From Nitrospirota bacterium (GTDB lineage Bacteria > Nitrospirota > Nitrospiria > Nitrospirales > Nitrospiraceae): a stretch of 64,000 nt of DNA. The translations under genes were made by a program, and so were the position numbers. Every line of letters starts with the position of its first letter. Position 1 is the stretch's first letter. Location: the NCBI GenBank assembly GCA_026387665.1, contig JAPLLG010000007.1, positions 1 to 64,000 of the forward strand, read 5' to 3'. Of this stretch, positions 8,723 to 17,729 are shown piece by piece. The notes under the pieces were generated by a model that was not told where the DNA came from, ran no database searches, and was given only the letters and a program-made list of their open reading frames with translations.

Positions 8723-9169
8723 ATGTTGAAACTTCTCGGAGCTCTCGTCATGGCCGCCACGTTCTTCGGTCTCGGATTCTATCTCGGCCAACGTCCAGTC
8801 GGCACGTTGCAACACAGGATCTTGGACCTCCAACGTTCGATCACAACCCTGTCCAGGAATATTTACGACACCACGATGGGAGACCTTCGCAAACGACAGG
8901 CGCTGATCGACGGGAAATCACGGGTGGTACAAGCGAAATCAGAACTCTTGGAGAAGAACTTCGGAGAAGCCGCCAAGCAATTAAGCGAAGCGGCCGACAC
9001 GCTGGAGGAGGCTACCGCTGGTGCCAAACACGACGACACGACCCTCCCCTTGAAATCGCTCGCAGGGAAGCTCCGAGAACTCAAACTGGAATTGTCGATG
9101 GGAAAACCGGTGTCGATCAAGAAGATCGACGAGGTTCAAAGGGAGATCGACCGGCAGATCAATCGCTAA
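8723..9169 (+). CDS. Membrane-anchored coiled-coil protein
   Basis: 148 residues starting MLKLLGALVMAATFFGLGFY, a single N-terminal membrane helix followed by a long charged helical region (about 30-148) with heptad-like Leu spacing. The ATG at 8723 is preceded by AAAGGA. I know no family for it. It lies 16 nt after the exported HEAT-repeat protein on the same strand, so the pair probably forms one transcript and may work together at the membrane. It ends 3 nt before the stop of a convergent gene. Confidence 0.7.
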   Translation: MLKLLGALVMAATFFGLGFYLGQRPVGTLQHRILDLQRSITTLSRNIYDTTMGDLRKRQALIDGKSRVVQAKSELLEKNFGEAAKQLSEAADTLEEATAGAKHDDTTLPLKSLAGKLRELKLELSMGKPVSIKKIDEVQREIDRQINR

Positions 9170-9172
9170 CCG

Positions 9173-9991
9173 CTAGGCGTTGGCAGTCTGCTTCTTCCAC
9201 TTCGCGAGGATCCGCTCCACCCGCATCCGTACCACCATATCCGGATCTTTCATCAACGGCTTAATCGCATCGCGGCCCCGGTCATCGCCGATCGCCTCAA
9301 GCGCCGCCGCCGCAGTCAAACGGGTGAACCAATCTTTGTCGGCCAGCATGCCAATGAGGGGATCGATCGCCTCAGCGCTCTTGATCCGGCCCAGGGCCAT
9401 GATGGCCTGCTTCTGGACCATCTCGTCTTTGTCCTTGAGCGCGACGACCAGGCGAGAGACCGACGGAGCGCCAAGCTCGACAAGGGCATTGGTCGCATCG
9501 TCCTTGAATTCGTCATTTTTCAACTGCAGCATCAAGGGATCGAGAACGCGCTCATCGCGAATCTTCCCGAGCGCCGTAATCACGTACTTCCGCACATCCC
9601 AGTCGCGAAGCAACTTAATCAACAGTTCGACGGCGGGAGAACCGATTTGGCCCAGTCCCTCGATCGCCACTTCTCTGACTTGCCAGTCACCGTCACGCAA
9701 GGCGCTGCACAACGGCGCCACGCACCGTTCATCGCCCATTTCACCGAGCGTGATGGCCGCCTCGCGGCGCACGACCCAATCAGGATCCTTGAGCAGATCG
9801 ATCTGGATCTCGATCTCATCCTTGACCTTTTCCTCTTCAAGGACGGCATCTTCCGTCAGTTCCGCCGCCAGCGCAACCGTGGCCGGAGACTCTCCGGTAA
9901 AATCAGCCGCCACCTGGTCGGTCAATTCGTCGCTCACCGTCTCTACAACGGTAGGCGTCGCCTGCTCTTCTTTGGATCCTGCTTGTTCCAT
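9173..9991 (-). CDS. Cytoplasmic HEAT-repeat protein
   Basis: 272 residues with no signal peptide. After an acidic N-terminal tail of about 60 residues there are six or so HEAT/PBS-lyase repeats (DPDWVVRREAAITLGEMGDE, then VREVAIEGLGQIG and similar). These form a right-handed helical scaffold; similar proteins include phycocyanobilin-lyase-like HEAT proteins, but a lyase role is not implied in a non-phototroph. It lies 51 nt after the small basic protein and 3 nt from the opposite-strand coiled-coil gene. Confidence 0.8.
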   Translation of the reverse strand: MEQAGSKEEQATPTVVETVSDELTDQVAADFTGESPATVALAAELTEDAVLEEEKVKDEIEIQIDLLKDPDWVVRREAAITLGEMGDERCVAPLCSALRDGDWQVREVAIEGLGQIGSPAVELLIKLLRDWDVRKYVITALGKIRDERVLDPLMLQLKNDEFKDDATNALVELGAPSVSRLVVALKDKDEMVQKQAIMALGRIKSAEAIDPLIGMLADKDWFTRLTAAAALEAIGDDRGRDAIKPLMKDPDMVVRMRVERILAKWKKQTANA

Positions 9992-10042
9992 GGGTACTAC
10001 CTTAAATAATTCACTCGCCCGTCCACGACCTTGCCGCAGTGA

Positions 10043-10246
10043 CTACTTCTTCGCGGCCGTTTTCTTGCTCGCAGAGTTCTTCTTGCGCAACACGACCGTC
10101 CGCCGCTTCCGTTGCGTCCGCCGCAGCCGCTTCTTCAGCGAACGAAGCGCGTCATCCCCTTTAGGATCCTTGTGGCCGGTCAACTTCTCCGCCACCTTCT
10201 TTTTCAGTCTGGTTTCGTCCGATTCACTCGCCGTTGTTTTCGCCAT
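10043..10246 (-). CDS. Small Lys/Arg-rich protein
   Basis: A 67-residue, strongly basic protein ending KKNSASKKTAAKK, with a central Arg-rich stretch (KKRLRRTQRKRR). The tail resembles bacterial histone-H1-like proteins, so nucleic-acid or ribosome binding is plausible but only inferred. The ATG has GGGAGG upstream at a rather long spacing, and a good promoter lies at 10313-10342. Confidence 0.6.
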   Translation of the reverse strand: MAKTTASESDETRLKKKVAEKLTGHKDPKGDDALRSLKKRLRRTQRKRRTVVLRKKNSASKKTAAKK

Positions 10247-10312
10247 CCGGATTCGGGCCTCCCTGTATACCTAATTAATCTAATGTTCTCTCGGATCCCA
10301 TCGGGAGCTGGC

Positions 10313-10342
10313 AGTCTAGTGGAGCGCTTCACACCCTGTCAA
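10313..10342 (-). promoter_or_regulatory. Promoter for the small basic protein (and perhaps the HEAT gene)
   Basis: On the minus strand: a perfect TTGACA (10337-10342), an 18-nt spacer and TAGACT (10313-10318). It would give a leader of about 60 nt before the ATG at 10246. Confidence 0.55.
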
Positions 10343-10370
10343 CCGGCGGCTACGCAAAGACGCGAACGAG

Positions 10371-11051
10371 CTAGGCGGAAACGACCGTCGCCACTTCGGC
10401 ATGATCGATATGATCGGCTGCCTGCATCCCCGTCAACTGCCGCCCCCTCCGCGAAACCCAGACATCGCCAGGCAGCAACCGAACGGGATAGGCAAGTAAC
10501 GGAGCCGTCCGTCCCCACGTTGCAGGACTAAATTCCGCCGCTCCTGCCGCAAGCTGCTCGAGCCCCAGAAGGATTGAAATCGATACCGTCTCCATCGATT
10601 CTGACGAGAGCAACGCCAGCGGCCGATGCTCGCCCACCAGCTGGACGCGAACCACGGAGAGGCCCCCTGAGAGCATCCCGATCCGAGCCGCGGCCCCGCG
10701 TGACAGATCGAGAATCCGCCCGTTCACATAAGGACCCCGGTCCGTGATACGGACATGGACATGTTTCCCGTTCACTAAATTCACGACCCGGACCACGCTG
10801 CCGAGGGGCAGGGTGCGATGGGCGGCGGTCAATGCCCCCATATCAAACAACTCCCCGTTTGCTGCCTGCTTGCCATGGAAGGCCTCGCCATACCAGGAAG
10901 CCACTCCGCGATCTTCAATTCCCACGTCCAAATGAGACACCCCGGTCGGCACCCACGAGCAGGCCCCCAGCAACAGCCCCAGACTGAGGCTCATCGCCAC
11001 CAAGAACTGCCGACTCTGTCCATTCATTCGATTGATCATCTCGTACCCCAT
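10371..11051 (-). CDS. rlpA: RlpA-like lipoprotein (septal lytic transglycosylase family)
   Basis: 226 residues. The N-terminal signal ends in a lipobox, LLGAC, with the lipidated Cys at residue 31 counted from the first Met; starts at Met5 or Met9 are also possible. The double-psi beta-barrel follows: GVASWYGEAFHGKQAANGE near 49-67 and RITDRGPYVNGRILDLS, which carries the catalytic Asp typical of RlpA. RlpA proteins cleave peptidoglycan strands lacking stem peptides. There is no C-terminal SPOR domain; the last 60 residues match no domain I recognise. A single-gene unit is likely. Confidence 0.9.
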   Translation of the reverse strand: MGYEMINRMNGQSRQFLVAMSLSLGLLLGACSWVPTGVSHLDVGIEDRGVASWYGEAFHGKQAANGELFDMGALTAAHRTLPLGSVVRVVNLVNGKHVHVRITDRGPYVNGRILDLSRGAAARIGMLSGGLSVVRVQLVGEHRPLALLSSESMETVSISILLGLEQLAAGAAEFSPATWGRTAPLLAYPVRLLPGDVWVSRRGRQLTGMQAADHIDHAEVATVVSA

Positions 11052-11301
11052 TTGCTAGTTGAACCAACGGTCCCACAGGACTCAACCTGTGTGTCTCTAC
11101 TGTACGGTTCAACCGGCAACCCAACAATACCGAGAGCGTAGCCCCCACCCCCTACTTTAGTTGGCGGAAAAAATGGAACAAAGAGGGAATTTGTACAGAA
11201 AAGAACTAATAACCAGCGGCAATTCAAGCAGCGCTATGTATTTATAAGAGAAACCACTTACCCCAGTCAACCGGAGAAGGAGCTAGGCTATCCAGGAAGC
11301 C

Positions 11302-11667
11302 CTACTGAAGCTGAATCAAACGGGCAAAGACCCCGTCCCGCTGCTTCACATAGGTCAGCTTCACCATCTCACCCACGCGAATGGCCTGAAGGGGGATCCG
11401 TTTCCCCTTTCGGGTGATCCTGGTTTGCGCTGTGACCTTGGCCCCCACCGTCATATCGTTGTGCTTGGACAAGGGGGTCTTCACGACAATCATATGGGGA
11501 GTTTGGGCAAGGTTGACCGCCACCACCTGCCCCTGGACCCGGTAGGTCCGCTCACCGGCTGCGGCAGGGTCGGCCACAATAGACAACAGGCCCAGCAACG
11601 CAGCGACTGCGCATAGGACCTGTCCCTGTTGACGCGCTCTGGTCACGATGATCGGCTCTCCCTGCAA
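11302..11667 (-). CDS. Small exported protein with a beta-rich domain
   Basis: 121 residues. Residues 10-37 form a signal peptide with an AAAGE-type cleavage site. The mature part of about 85 residues has alternating hydrophobic strands (VQGQVVAVNLAQ, MIVVKTPLS, VGEMVKLTYVKQ), like small OB-fold/DUF5666-type periplasmic proteins. No enzyme motif is seen. It diverges from the ABC operon at 11848 and is separated from it by 180 bases. Confidence 0.6.
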   Translation of the reverse strand: MQGEPIIVTRARQQGQVLCAVAALLGLLSIVADPAAAGERTYRVQGQVVAVNLAQTPHMIVVKTPLSKHNDMTVGAKVTAQTRITRKGKRIPLQAIRVGEMVKLTYVKQRDGVFARLIQLQ

Positions 11668-11740
11668 ACCCGTTCAGACGAGCGCGGACTCTAACAGGAC
11701 GAGGAAAACCTGTAAAGCGACGCGAAGCAGACACGCGATA

Positions 11741-11769
11741 TTGACTGCCCCAACCCGACTGAGTAAGAT
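11741..11769 (+). promoter_or_regulatory. Promoter of the Gld-like ABC operon
   Basis: TTGACT (11741-11746), a 17-nt spacer and TAAGAT (11764-11769), 79 nt upstream of the ATG at 11848. Confidence 0.6.
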
Positions 11770-11847
11770 GCCCACCTGTTGCCAGTCAGGGTGCAATGAC
11801 CAACCCGCCGGCAGTGTTCTCCAGACTCCACGATCCACTCAGCGCCT

Positions 11848-12828
11848 ATGATTGACGTCCAACAGATCACGAAGCGGTATGGCCACCATACCGCCATCGA
11901 TCGCGTGAGCTTCTCCGTCGCCAAAGGCGAGGTCCTGGCCTTCCTAGGCCCGAACGGGGCGGGGAAAACGACCACCATGCGCATCCTGACCTGCTTCATG
12001 CCGGCCACTGAAGGCAAGGCATTGGTAGCAGGATTCGATTGCGCGGACGAGCCGCTCGAGGTAAAACGCCGGATCGGCTACTTACCGGAGACTCCGCCGG
12101 TCTATCTGGAACTGACGGTCACAGAATATCTACAGTTCGTGGGCCGCCTCCGCGGCCTCAGCGGAAAGATCCTCACCTCATCTATGCAGCGCGAGATTGA
12201 ACGGCTCGGCCTGGGCACAGTGCAACATCGGCTCATCGGAAACCTCTCGCGCGGCTATCGCCAGCGAGTCGGCTTAGCCCAAGCCTTGCTGCACGATCCC
12301 CAAGTCTTAATCCTGGATGAACCGACCGTCGGTCTCGACCCGAAACAGATTATCGAGATCAGGGAATTGATCAAGAACCTGGCCGGCTCCCATTCGGTCA
12401 TTCTGAGCACCCACATTCTTCCCGAAGCCACCGCCGTGTGCCAGCGTGTCGTCATCATCAGCGGGGGACGTATCGTGGCAGAAGATACGCCGGAGCAACT
12501 CTCCGCGCGCCTACGCCAGTCCGAAAAGATTTCCCTGACCCTCAAATCTCCCGCTGCGGACACAGACCGACTCTTGAAATCGGTACAGGGGGTCCAGAAC
12601 GTCTTCACCAGCGGCGCCCCCGGCACGTTTCTACTGGAATGTGAACTCGGTCGGGACGCGCGGGAAGAGGTAGCTCGCCTGGCAGTCACCAGCGGATGGG
12701 GGCTGCTTGAACTGAAAGCCATTTCCATGACCTTGGAAGATGTGTTTCTCCAGCTGACGAGAACCGAAGAGGGCCTCGCGCAAGGCGCCGTGGCCGCCTC
12801 AGCAGAACCGGCAGGCCAACCAGCATGA
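11848..12828 (+). CDS. ABC transporter ATP-binding protein, GldA/CcmA-like
   Basis: 326 residues. Walker A GPNGAGKTTT near residues 35-44, signature LSRGYRQRVGLAQA near 132-145 and Walker B LILDEPTVGLDP near 153-164. The C-terminal 90 residues (about 215-305) match the accessory domain of GldA-type ATPases. It powers the membrane protein encoded by the next gene, whose ATG overlaps this stop. The same arrangement in other phyla serves export or gliding-type systems; the substrate here is unknown. Confidence 0.92.
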   Translation: MIDVQQITKRYGHHTAIDRVSFSVAKGEVLAFLGPNGAGKTTTMRILTCFMPATEGKALVAGFDCADEPLEVKRRIGYLPETPPVYLELTVTEYLQFVGRLRGLSGKILTSSMQREIERLGLGTVQHRLIGNLSRGYRQRVGLAQALLHDPQVLILDEPTVGLDPKQIIEIRELIKNLAGSHSVILSTHILPEATAVCQRVVIISGGRIVAEDTPEQLSARLRQSEKISLTLKSPAADTDRLLKSVQGVQNVFTSGAPGTFLLECELGRDAREEVARLAVTSGWGLLELKAISMTLEDVFLQLTRTEEGLAQGAVAASAEPAGQPA

Positions 12829-13592
12829 CGCCAGTCCAAGCCATCATCGCCAAAGAACTGCGTTCCTACTTCGTGTCGCCGGTCGTCTATGTCGTGGGGT
12901 CCGTGTTTCTCTTGATCGTGGGACTGCTCGCCTACCTCTACGTGGTCTTTGCCGGAGCCCAGGCGATTCAGTTGATGCAAATGCAGGGGAGCGCCCAGAT
13001 CAATCTAAACGATCTGGTCTTCCGGAATCTCTTTTCCAGCATACGATTCATTCTGTTGATTATCTTGCCGATCCTGACGATGCGGCTCTTTGCCGAAGAG
13101 CGCAAACTCCGCACCTTTGAATTCTTATTGACCTCTCCCATCGGGATCAACGAAATCGTGGCAGGCAAGTTCATGAGCGTCTTCCTCGTCTTTCTAGGCC
13201 TCCTCGGACTGACCGGTCTCCTGCCGCTCGTGCTCGCCCTTTTCAGCGACTTCGATTGGTATCCCGTGTTGACCGGCTACCTGGGGCTGGTCCTGCTCGG
13301 CGCCCTCTTTCTCTCCGTCGGCGTCCTGGCCTCGGCCTTGACCGAAAACCAGATCGTCGCGGCCTTTGTGAGCTTCGGCCTGCTGCTGGTCCTCTGGCTC
13401 CTCGCAGGCGTCAGCTCACTCCTCGGGGATACGGCCATTGGACAGGCCATCTCCTACCTCTCATTCATGGAACATTACGACCACCTGGTGCGCGGGCTGG
13501 TCGACACGAAAGACCTCGTGTATTTCTTGAGTGGCCTGGCCTTGATGCTCTTTTTGTCCCATCGAGTCGTGGACTCGACCAGGTGGAAATGA
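12825..13592 (+). CDS. ABC-2 type permease, GldF-like
   Basis: 255 residues with about six membrane helices. It begins MTPVQAIIAKELRSYFVSP, typical of the ABC-2 permeases that pair with GldA-like ATPases, and has the conserved RLFAEERKLRTFEFLLTSPI segment near residues 88-107. It overlaps both neighbours by 4 nt (ATGA), so the three genes are translationally coupled. Confidence 0.9.
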   Translation: MTPVQAIIAKELRSYFVSPVVYVVGSVFLLIVGLLAYLYVVFAGAQAIQLMQMQGSAQINLNDLVFRNLFSSIRFILLIILPILTMRLFAEERKLRTFEFLLTSPIGINEIVAGKFMSVFLVFLGLLGLTGLLPLVLALFSDFDWYPVLTGYLGLVLLGALFLSVGVLASALTENQIVAAFVSFGLLLVLWLLAGVSSLLGDTAIGQAISYLSFMEHYDHLVRGLVDTKDLVYFLSGLALMLFLSHRVVDSTRWK

Positions 13593-15112
13593 ACATGAAG
13601 ACGATTCCACTGGGCGTAATCGGCATGGCCCTGGCCCTGGCAGGAGCGGTCGGCTATAGCCTCGCCCCGGAAAAACTCTGGCTGGTGACCCTTATGGAAG
13701 GGGCGGCCCTCCTCTGCCTCCTCCTCTTTGCGATCGTCCATTTCAGCCGCCTGAAAGCCTTCTCCTCCCGCCGCTCCACTCGTATGGGGGCTAACAGCCT
13801 GCTGATGATCCTTCTCTTCGTCAGCATTCTCGCAATCGTCAATTTCCTCGCGGCCCGCCATTCTATCCGGTGGGACCTGTCGGAGAACCAGAACTTCTCC
13901 CTCTCTCCGCAGACCTATCGCGTACTGCGGAACCTCCCGCGCGAAGTGCTCGTCACCGTCTTCACCAGAGAAAAAGACCCGGGCTACCAGTCCTATAAAG
14001 AACGGCTCGATAGTTATCGGCAAGCCAGCCCGAAGATGACCGTAGAGTTTGTCGATCCGGAACGGCAGCCGAAAATCGCCCAGAACTACGGCATCAACAG
14101 AACCGACACGGCCGTATTTGAAAGCGCCGGCCACACCGTCCGCGTCACCTCTCCCTCGGAAGTGGAACTGACCGGGGCCCTGATCCGCGTGTCCCAGGAC
14201 AGGCAGAAGCAAGTGCTCTTCCTCGAAGGGCATGGAGAACCGAGCCTCGACGATCGGGAGCGAACCGGACTCTCTGCCGCCAAAGACATTTTGCTCAAGC
14301 AGGGTTACGACGTCGGCACACTTAGCCTGCTCAAAGAAGCAGCCGTGCCGGATCAGACGGCCATCCTGATCGTGGCGGGTCCCCGCCGCCCTGTGACCAC
14401 CGAAGAACAAGAACGGATTCACACCTATGTGGAGAAGGGCGGCCATCTCTTATTGCTGATCGATCCGGATACGCAAGCGGATCTCAATCCCCTACTCAAG
14501 CAATGGGGCCTGGGAGTCGGCCCGGGAGTCCTGGTCGATCTCCAAGATCGATTGGCCCAAGGCGACCTGACCTCCCTCTTGGTCCGCACTTTCACGGAAC
14601 ATGAGATTACGCAGGACCTCTCTGCCGCCGTGCTCTTTCCCCTCGCGCGCCATATCACCTTCGACGAACAAGCAGGCAAGGCCTGGGACTATGTGCCCCT
14701 CGCCAGAACCTCGCCGAACAGCTGGGCGGAAACAGACATCAAGGGCCGCGTCGTCAACCTTGATGAGAAGGAAGATATCAAGGGCCCCCTGCCGATGGCC
14801 GCAGCCATTTCGCCCAAGGTGGCGCCGGAAGAAGGCAAGCCCAGGCCGGCCGTCGTGGTCATCGGCAACTCTACCTTCGCCACCAATGCCTTCGTGAACT
14901 TTCCCGGCAACAGCGACTTTTTCCTCCACACGGCCGCCTGGCTCGCGGAGGAACGGAATATGATGTCGCTCGTCCCGAAGGATTCCGCGCTCCGACCCTT
15001 TACCCCGAATCCCTTACAAGAGCGGGCGCTGCTGTATCTCCAGGTCATTCTCCTGCCGACCGCCATGTTTGTCGCCGGCATCCTGGTCTGGCGCAAGCGC
15101 AGACGCCTGTAG
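13589..15112 (+). CDS. GldG-like membrane-anchored periplasmic protein
   Basis: 507 residues. Three N-terminal membrane helices (to about residue 90), a large extracytoplasmic domain with the GldG/ABC-auxiliary pattern (FSLSPQTYRVLRNLPREVLV near 103-122; VLFLEGHGEPSL near 209; HLLLLIDPDT near 288) and a final membrane helix before a KRRRL tail. The start at 13589 overlaps the permease stop as ATGA; reading further upstream in frame would only extend into the permease gene. Such proteins are the third component of GldAFG-like systems. Confidence 0.87.
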   Translation: MNMKTIPLGVIGMALALAGAVGYSLAPEKLWLVTLMEGAALLCLLLFAIVHFSRLKAFSSRRSTRMGANSLLMILLFVSILAIVNFLAARHSIRWDLSENQNFSLSPQTYRVLRNLPREVLVTVFTREKDPGYQSYKERLDSYRQASPKMTVEFVDPERQPKIAQNYGINRTDTAVFESAGHTVRVTSPSEVELTGALIRVSQDRQKQVLFLEGHGEPSLDDRERTGLSAAKDILLKQGYDVGTLSLLKEAAVPDQTAILIVAGPRRPVTTEEQERIHTYVEKGGHLLLLIDPDTQADLNPLLKQWGLGVGPGVLVDLQDRLAQGDLTSLLVRTFTEHEITQDLSAAVLFPLARHITFDEQAGKAWDYVPLARTSPNSWAETDIKGRVVNLDEKEDIKGPLPMAAAISPKVAPEEGKPRPAVVVIGNSTFATNAFVNFPGNSDFFLHTAAWLAEERNMMSLVPKDSALRPFTPNPLQERALLYLQVILLPTAMFVAGILVWRKRRRL

Positions 15113-15116
15113 ATCC

Positions 15117-16493
15117 ATGCGTTACTGGCCCACCATCCTCATGGCGCTCGTCCTAGCCGGACTCGGCCTGTACCTCTACACCGTCGAACTGCCCCAGCGC
15201 GAATCGCAGGAACGACAAGACAGCGCCGAGAAGAAGGTCCTGCTCTTCGACCAACAAGCCCTCACAGGGCTCATCGTCAAAACCGACCAGCAGGAACTCG
15301 TCTTCGCTCGGACTCCTGAAAAGGGATGGGTACTCACCGCGCCCCTCCATACAGACGCCGACCAGCGGGAGGTCCAGAATCTGATCCGGGCTCTGGTCAC
15401 AGGCGCCGTCACCCGCGTCGTCGAAAACCAGCCGGCCAATCTCACGCCCTTTGGACTCGACAATCCGATGACCACTGTCACCGTCCTGGCCGGCGCCGCA
15501 CGAGAGACCTTCTCCATCGGAGATAGCGGCCCCCTCTCCTCCACCCTCTATGTCCTCCGTGAATCGGACCACCAGGTCCTGCTGACGAACCTGGCTCCCA
15601 AAGACTTTCTGAACAAGACCTTGATGACCTTTCGCCGCAAAGACCTCCTGCGCGTGGCGCAAGGCGAGGTCGAACGGATCCGCCTGACCTATCCCACGAC
15701 CGAAATCGTGCTCTATCAAAGCGCAGAGAAACCCAAGAGCAAATGGAAACTTCGCTACCCGATCGAAGGGGAAGCGGATCAAACAGAAGTGCGAACCCTG
15801 CTGTTCCGGCTCGAAGACTTAAAAGCCCTGGGCATCATCGATCCGGGCCACGAGCGAGACGCCCTAGCCCAAACACTCACCGTGCCGAAAGTGAAAGTCA
15901 CCATCCATACGTCCGATGGCGACCAGACGGTCAAGCTCTATCAACCGGACCAGGCCAGCGGCGAAGCCTTTGCGGAAACGAGTCCCACCGGCCCGCTCTA
16001 TCGCATCAATCCCACCGCGATCAGAGACCTGACCAAGGAACTCTTTTCGTTCCAAGACAAGCGGCTGCTCGGCATCGATTACACCGATATCGCCATGCTC
16101 TCCGTCACCACGCCGATCGAACACTATGTATTGATCAATCAACAAAACGAATGGGTACTGGAAGATCAACCGACCAAAACATTGGATCAACAGTCTGTCG
16201 ACTTATTTGTCAGCCGTGTTGCCAATGTTCCGGCCGAAGAACGGATAATCAAACAGGCGGGCCCCTTGGCGCCATACGGCCTGGTGGTACCGGCTGCAGA
16301 ATTTATTGCCACGGGGAAAGACGGAAAGATCGCGGGAAAACTCTCTATCGGCAGTCATGCCAACGGGCTGGCCTATGCGATGGGGCAACGGGTCCCTGGC
16401 ATCTTCCAGATTCGCGCCGACCTGCTTACACAGATCCCTACCAAAAAAGACCTGCTGTCTGCCTCATCAGAGAAAACTTCCCCTTCGCACTAG
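15117..16493 (+). CDS. DUF4340 domain protein
   Basis: 458 residues. One N-terminal membrane helix (residues 4-22), then a repeated beta-rich module: LTGLIVKTDQQELVFAR and later segments built around PFGLDNPMTTVTV and APYGLVVPAAEFI, as in DUF4340 proteins. These are regularly the last gene after GldA/F/G-like genes, as here (4-nt gap). The protein probably sits on the outer face of the inner membrane. The precise job is not known for the family. Confidence 0.85.
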   Translation: MRYWPTILMALVLAGLGLYLYTVELPQRESQERQDSAEKKVLLFDQQALTGLIVKTDQQELVFARTPEKGWVLTAPLHTDADQREVQNLIRALVTGAVTRVVENQPANLTPFGLDNPMTTVTVLAGAARETFSIGDSGPLSSTLYVLRESDHQVLLTNLAPKDFLNKTLMTFRRKDLLRVAQGEVERIRLTYPTTEIVLYQSAEKPKSKWKLRYPIEGEADQTEVRTLLFRLEDLKALGIIDPGHERDALAQTLTVPKVKVTIHTSDGDQTVKLYQPDQASGEAFAETSPTGPLYRINPTAIRDLTKELFSFQDKRLLGIDYTDIAMLSVTTPIEHYVLINQQNEWVLEDQPTKTLDQQSVDLFVSRVANVPAEERIIKQAGPLAPYGLVVPAAEFIATGKDGKIAGKLSIGSHANGLAYAMGQRVPGIFQIRADLLTQIPTKKDLLSASSEKTSPSH

Positions 16494-16575
16494 CAGCGGT
16501 ACGAGATCGTGCCATGAGATGGGCGGTTTACAGGCAGCTGCTGCTTCCGCTCCAATGCACAGCCGGTCATCTGTA

Positions 16576-17721
16576 TTACTCACGACGGGCAGCCTGCTCA
16601 AGAATCGTGATCAGGAGCAGAATGAGCGCCTCCTGAGCCAGCAGCAAAATCGCATCTCTCGTATCCGCGTGGCGCAGCACGATGGCTGACAGGCCCAAAC
16701 AGATCGTCACGACAAAAATCACACTGACCGATGCTTGTCTGCTGCCAAGAAGCCGCGCGAGACGGTGGTGCAGGTGATCGGTCCCCACATAGTCGATCCA
16801 TTCCTTAACCGTACTGACCTTCCCCGTCACGATCCTCTCGACGGTGATGTGAATCATGTCGTAAATGAGGATGCCGAAAATGAGCAACGGATTGCTGAAC
16901 GACACAATGGGGTTATCATCCGCCCAGTTGCCTTTCACGGCGAGACAGGCGAGCGTGAAGCCCAGAAATGTGGAGCCCCCGTCTCCAAGAAAAATCATGG
17001 CAGGCCTTTGGCCGGTTCGGAAATTATAGGGGAGGAACCCCAGCGAGGCTCCCACAATGGCCACCGCCAGCCATGCCAGGACCGGTTGATCCGTCTCATA
17101 CGCGACCAGCCCCATGAAGAAGGCCATGAGTATCGCCAGCCCCGTAGCCAGGCCATCCATGCCATCAAAGAAATTGAACGCGTTCGTGATACCGACGATC
17201 CAGAGAAAGGTAAGAAACACATTGAGCGCATTCCCGACCGGCCCAGGCGGAAGCAAATTGAGCAGGACGCCGGAAGAGATGACCAGCCCAGCCGCTAGCA
17301 GCTGCGCGGCCAGCTTGACCCATGCCGGCAATTCCCTGGCATCGTCCCAGACCCCCACGACCAATAGCAGTGATCCGGCGAACAGGATTGCGCCCATGTC
17401 GCCGAGCAAGGCAGAATTGGCCAACACTGCTCCGGCAAATCCAAGATAGACCGCAATCCCGCCGATCCGCGGGGTCGCAGTCTGGTGGATCTTACGTCCC
17501 GCCGGCTGATCGACGAGCCCCCACCTCCTTCCCAGACGCATCATCACCGGAGTCATGGTAAAGGCAGTGGCGAAGGCCAGCAGGAAAATATAGAGCCACC
17601 GTCTTCCCTCGACGATGAAGAACGCGCGAACGGGCGGCATCAACAGAATGAGAACGGCGCAGACCCCGCCCATTGCCAACCACCTCACCCATCCTCTCTT
17701 GTCCTGAATATCTTGTTCCAT
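16576..17721 (-). CDS. WecA/MraY-family polyprenyl-phosphate sugar-1-phosphate transferase
   Basis: 381 residues with about eleven membrane helices. Family motifs: FFDGMDGLATGLA near residue 185 (the Asp-rich loop), FLGDGGSTFLGFTLA near 250 and the cytoplasmic DHLHHRLARLLG near 310, the HxHH-like motif of WecA-type enzymes. Such enzymes move a HexNAc-1-phosphate from UDP onto undecaprenyl phosphate and start glycan assembly. It is the last gene of the long minus-strand polysaccharide series and is the only obvious initiating enzyme in it. The exact sugar cannot be read from sequence. Confidence 0.92.
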   Translation of the reverse strand: MEQDIQDKRGWVRWLAMGGVCAVLILLMPPVRAFFIVEGRRWLYIFLLAFATAFTMTPVMMRLGRRWGLVDQPAGRKIHQTATPRIGGIAVYLGFAGAVLANSALLGDMGAILFAGSLLLVVGVWDDARELPAWVKLAAQLLAAGLVISSGVLLNLLPPGPVGNALNVFLTFLWIVGITNAFNFFDGMDGLATGLAILMAFFMGLVAYETDQPVLAWLAVAIVGASLGFLPYNFRTGQRPAMIFLGDGGSTFLGFTLACLAVKGNWADDNPIVSFSNPLLIFGILIYDMIHITVERIVTGKVSTVKEWIDYVGTDHLHHRLARLLGSRQASVSVIFVVTICLGLSAIVLRHADTRDAILLLAQEALILLLITILEQAARRE

Positions 17722-17729
17722 GGGTCTCT

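Noticed and set aside
9180-10274. A 364-codon plus-strand ORF, very Ser/Arg-rich
   Set aside because: It lies antisense to the HEAT-repeat and small basic genes, both of which have clear coding character; its composition is that of a shadow frame.
13475-14446. A 323-codon minus-strand ORF
   Set aside because: It is antisense to the GldG-like gene, which has a coupled start and family motifs.
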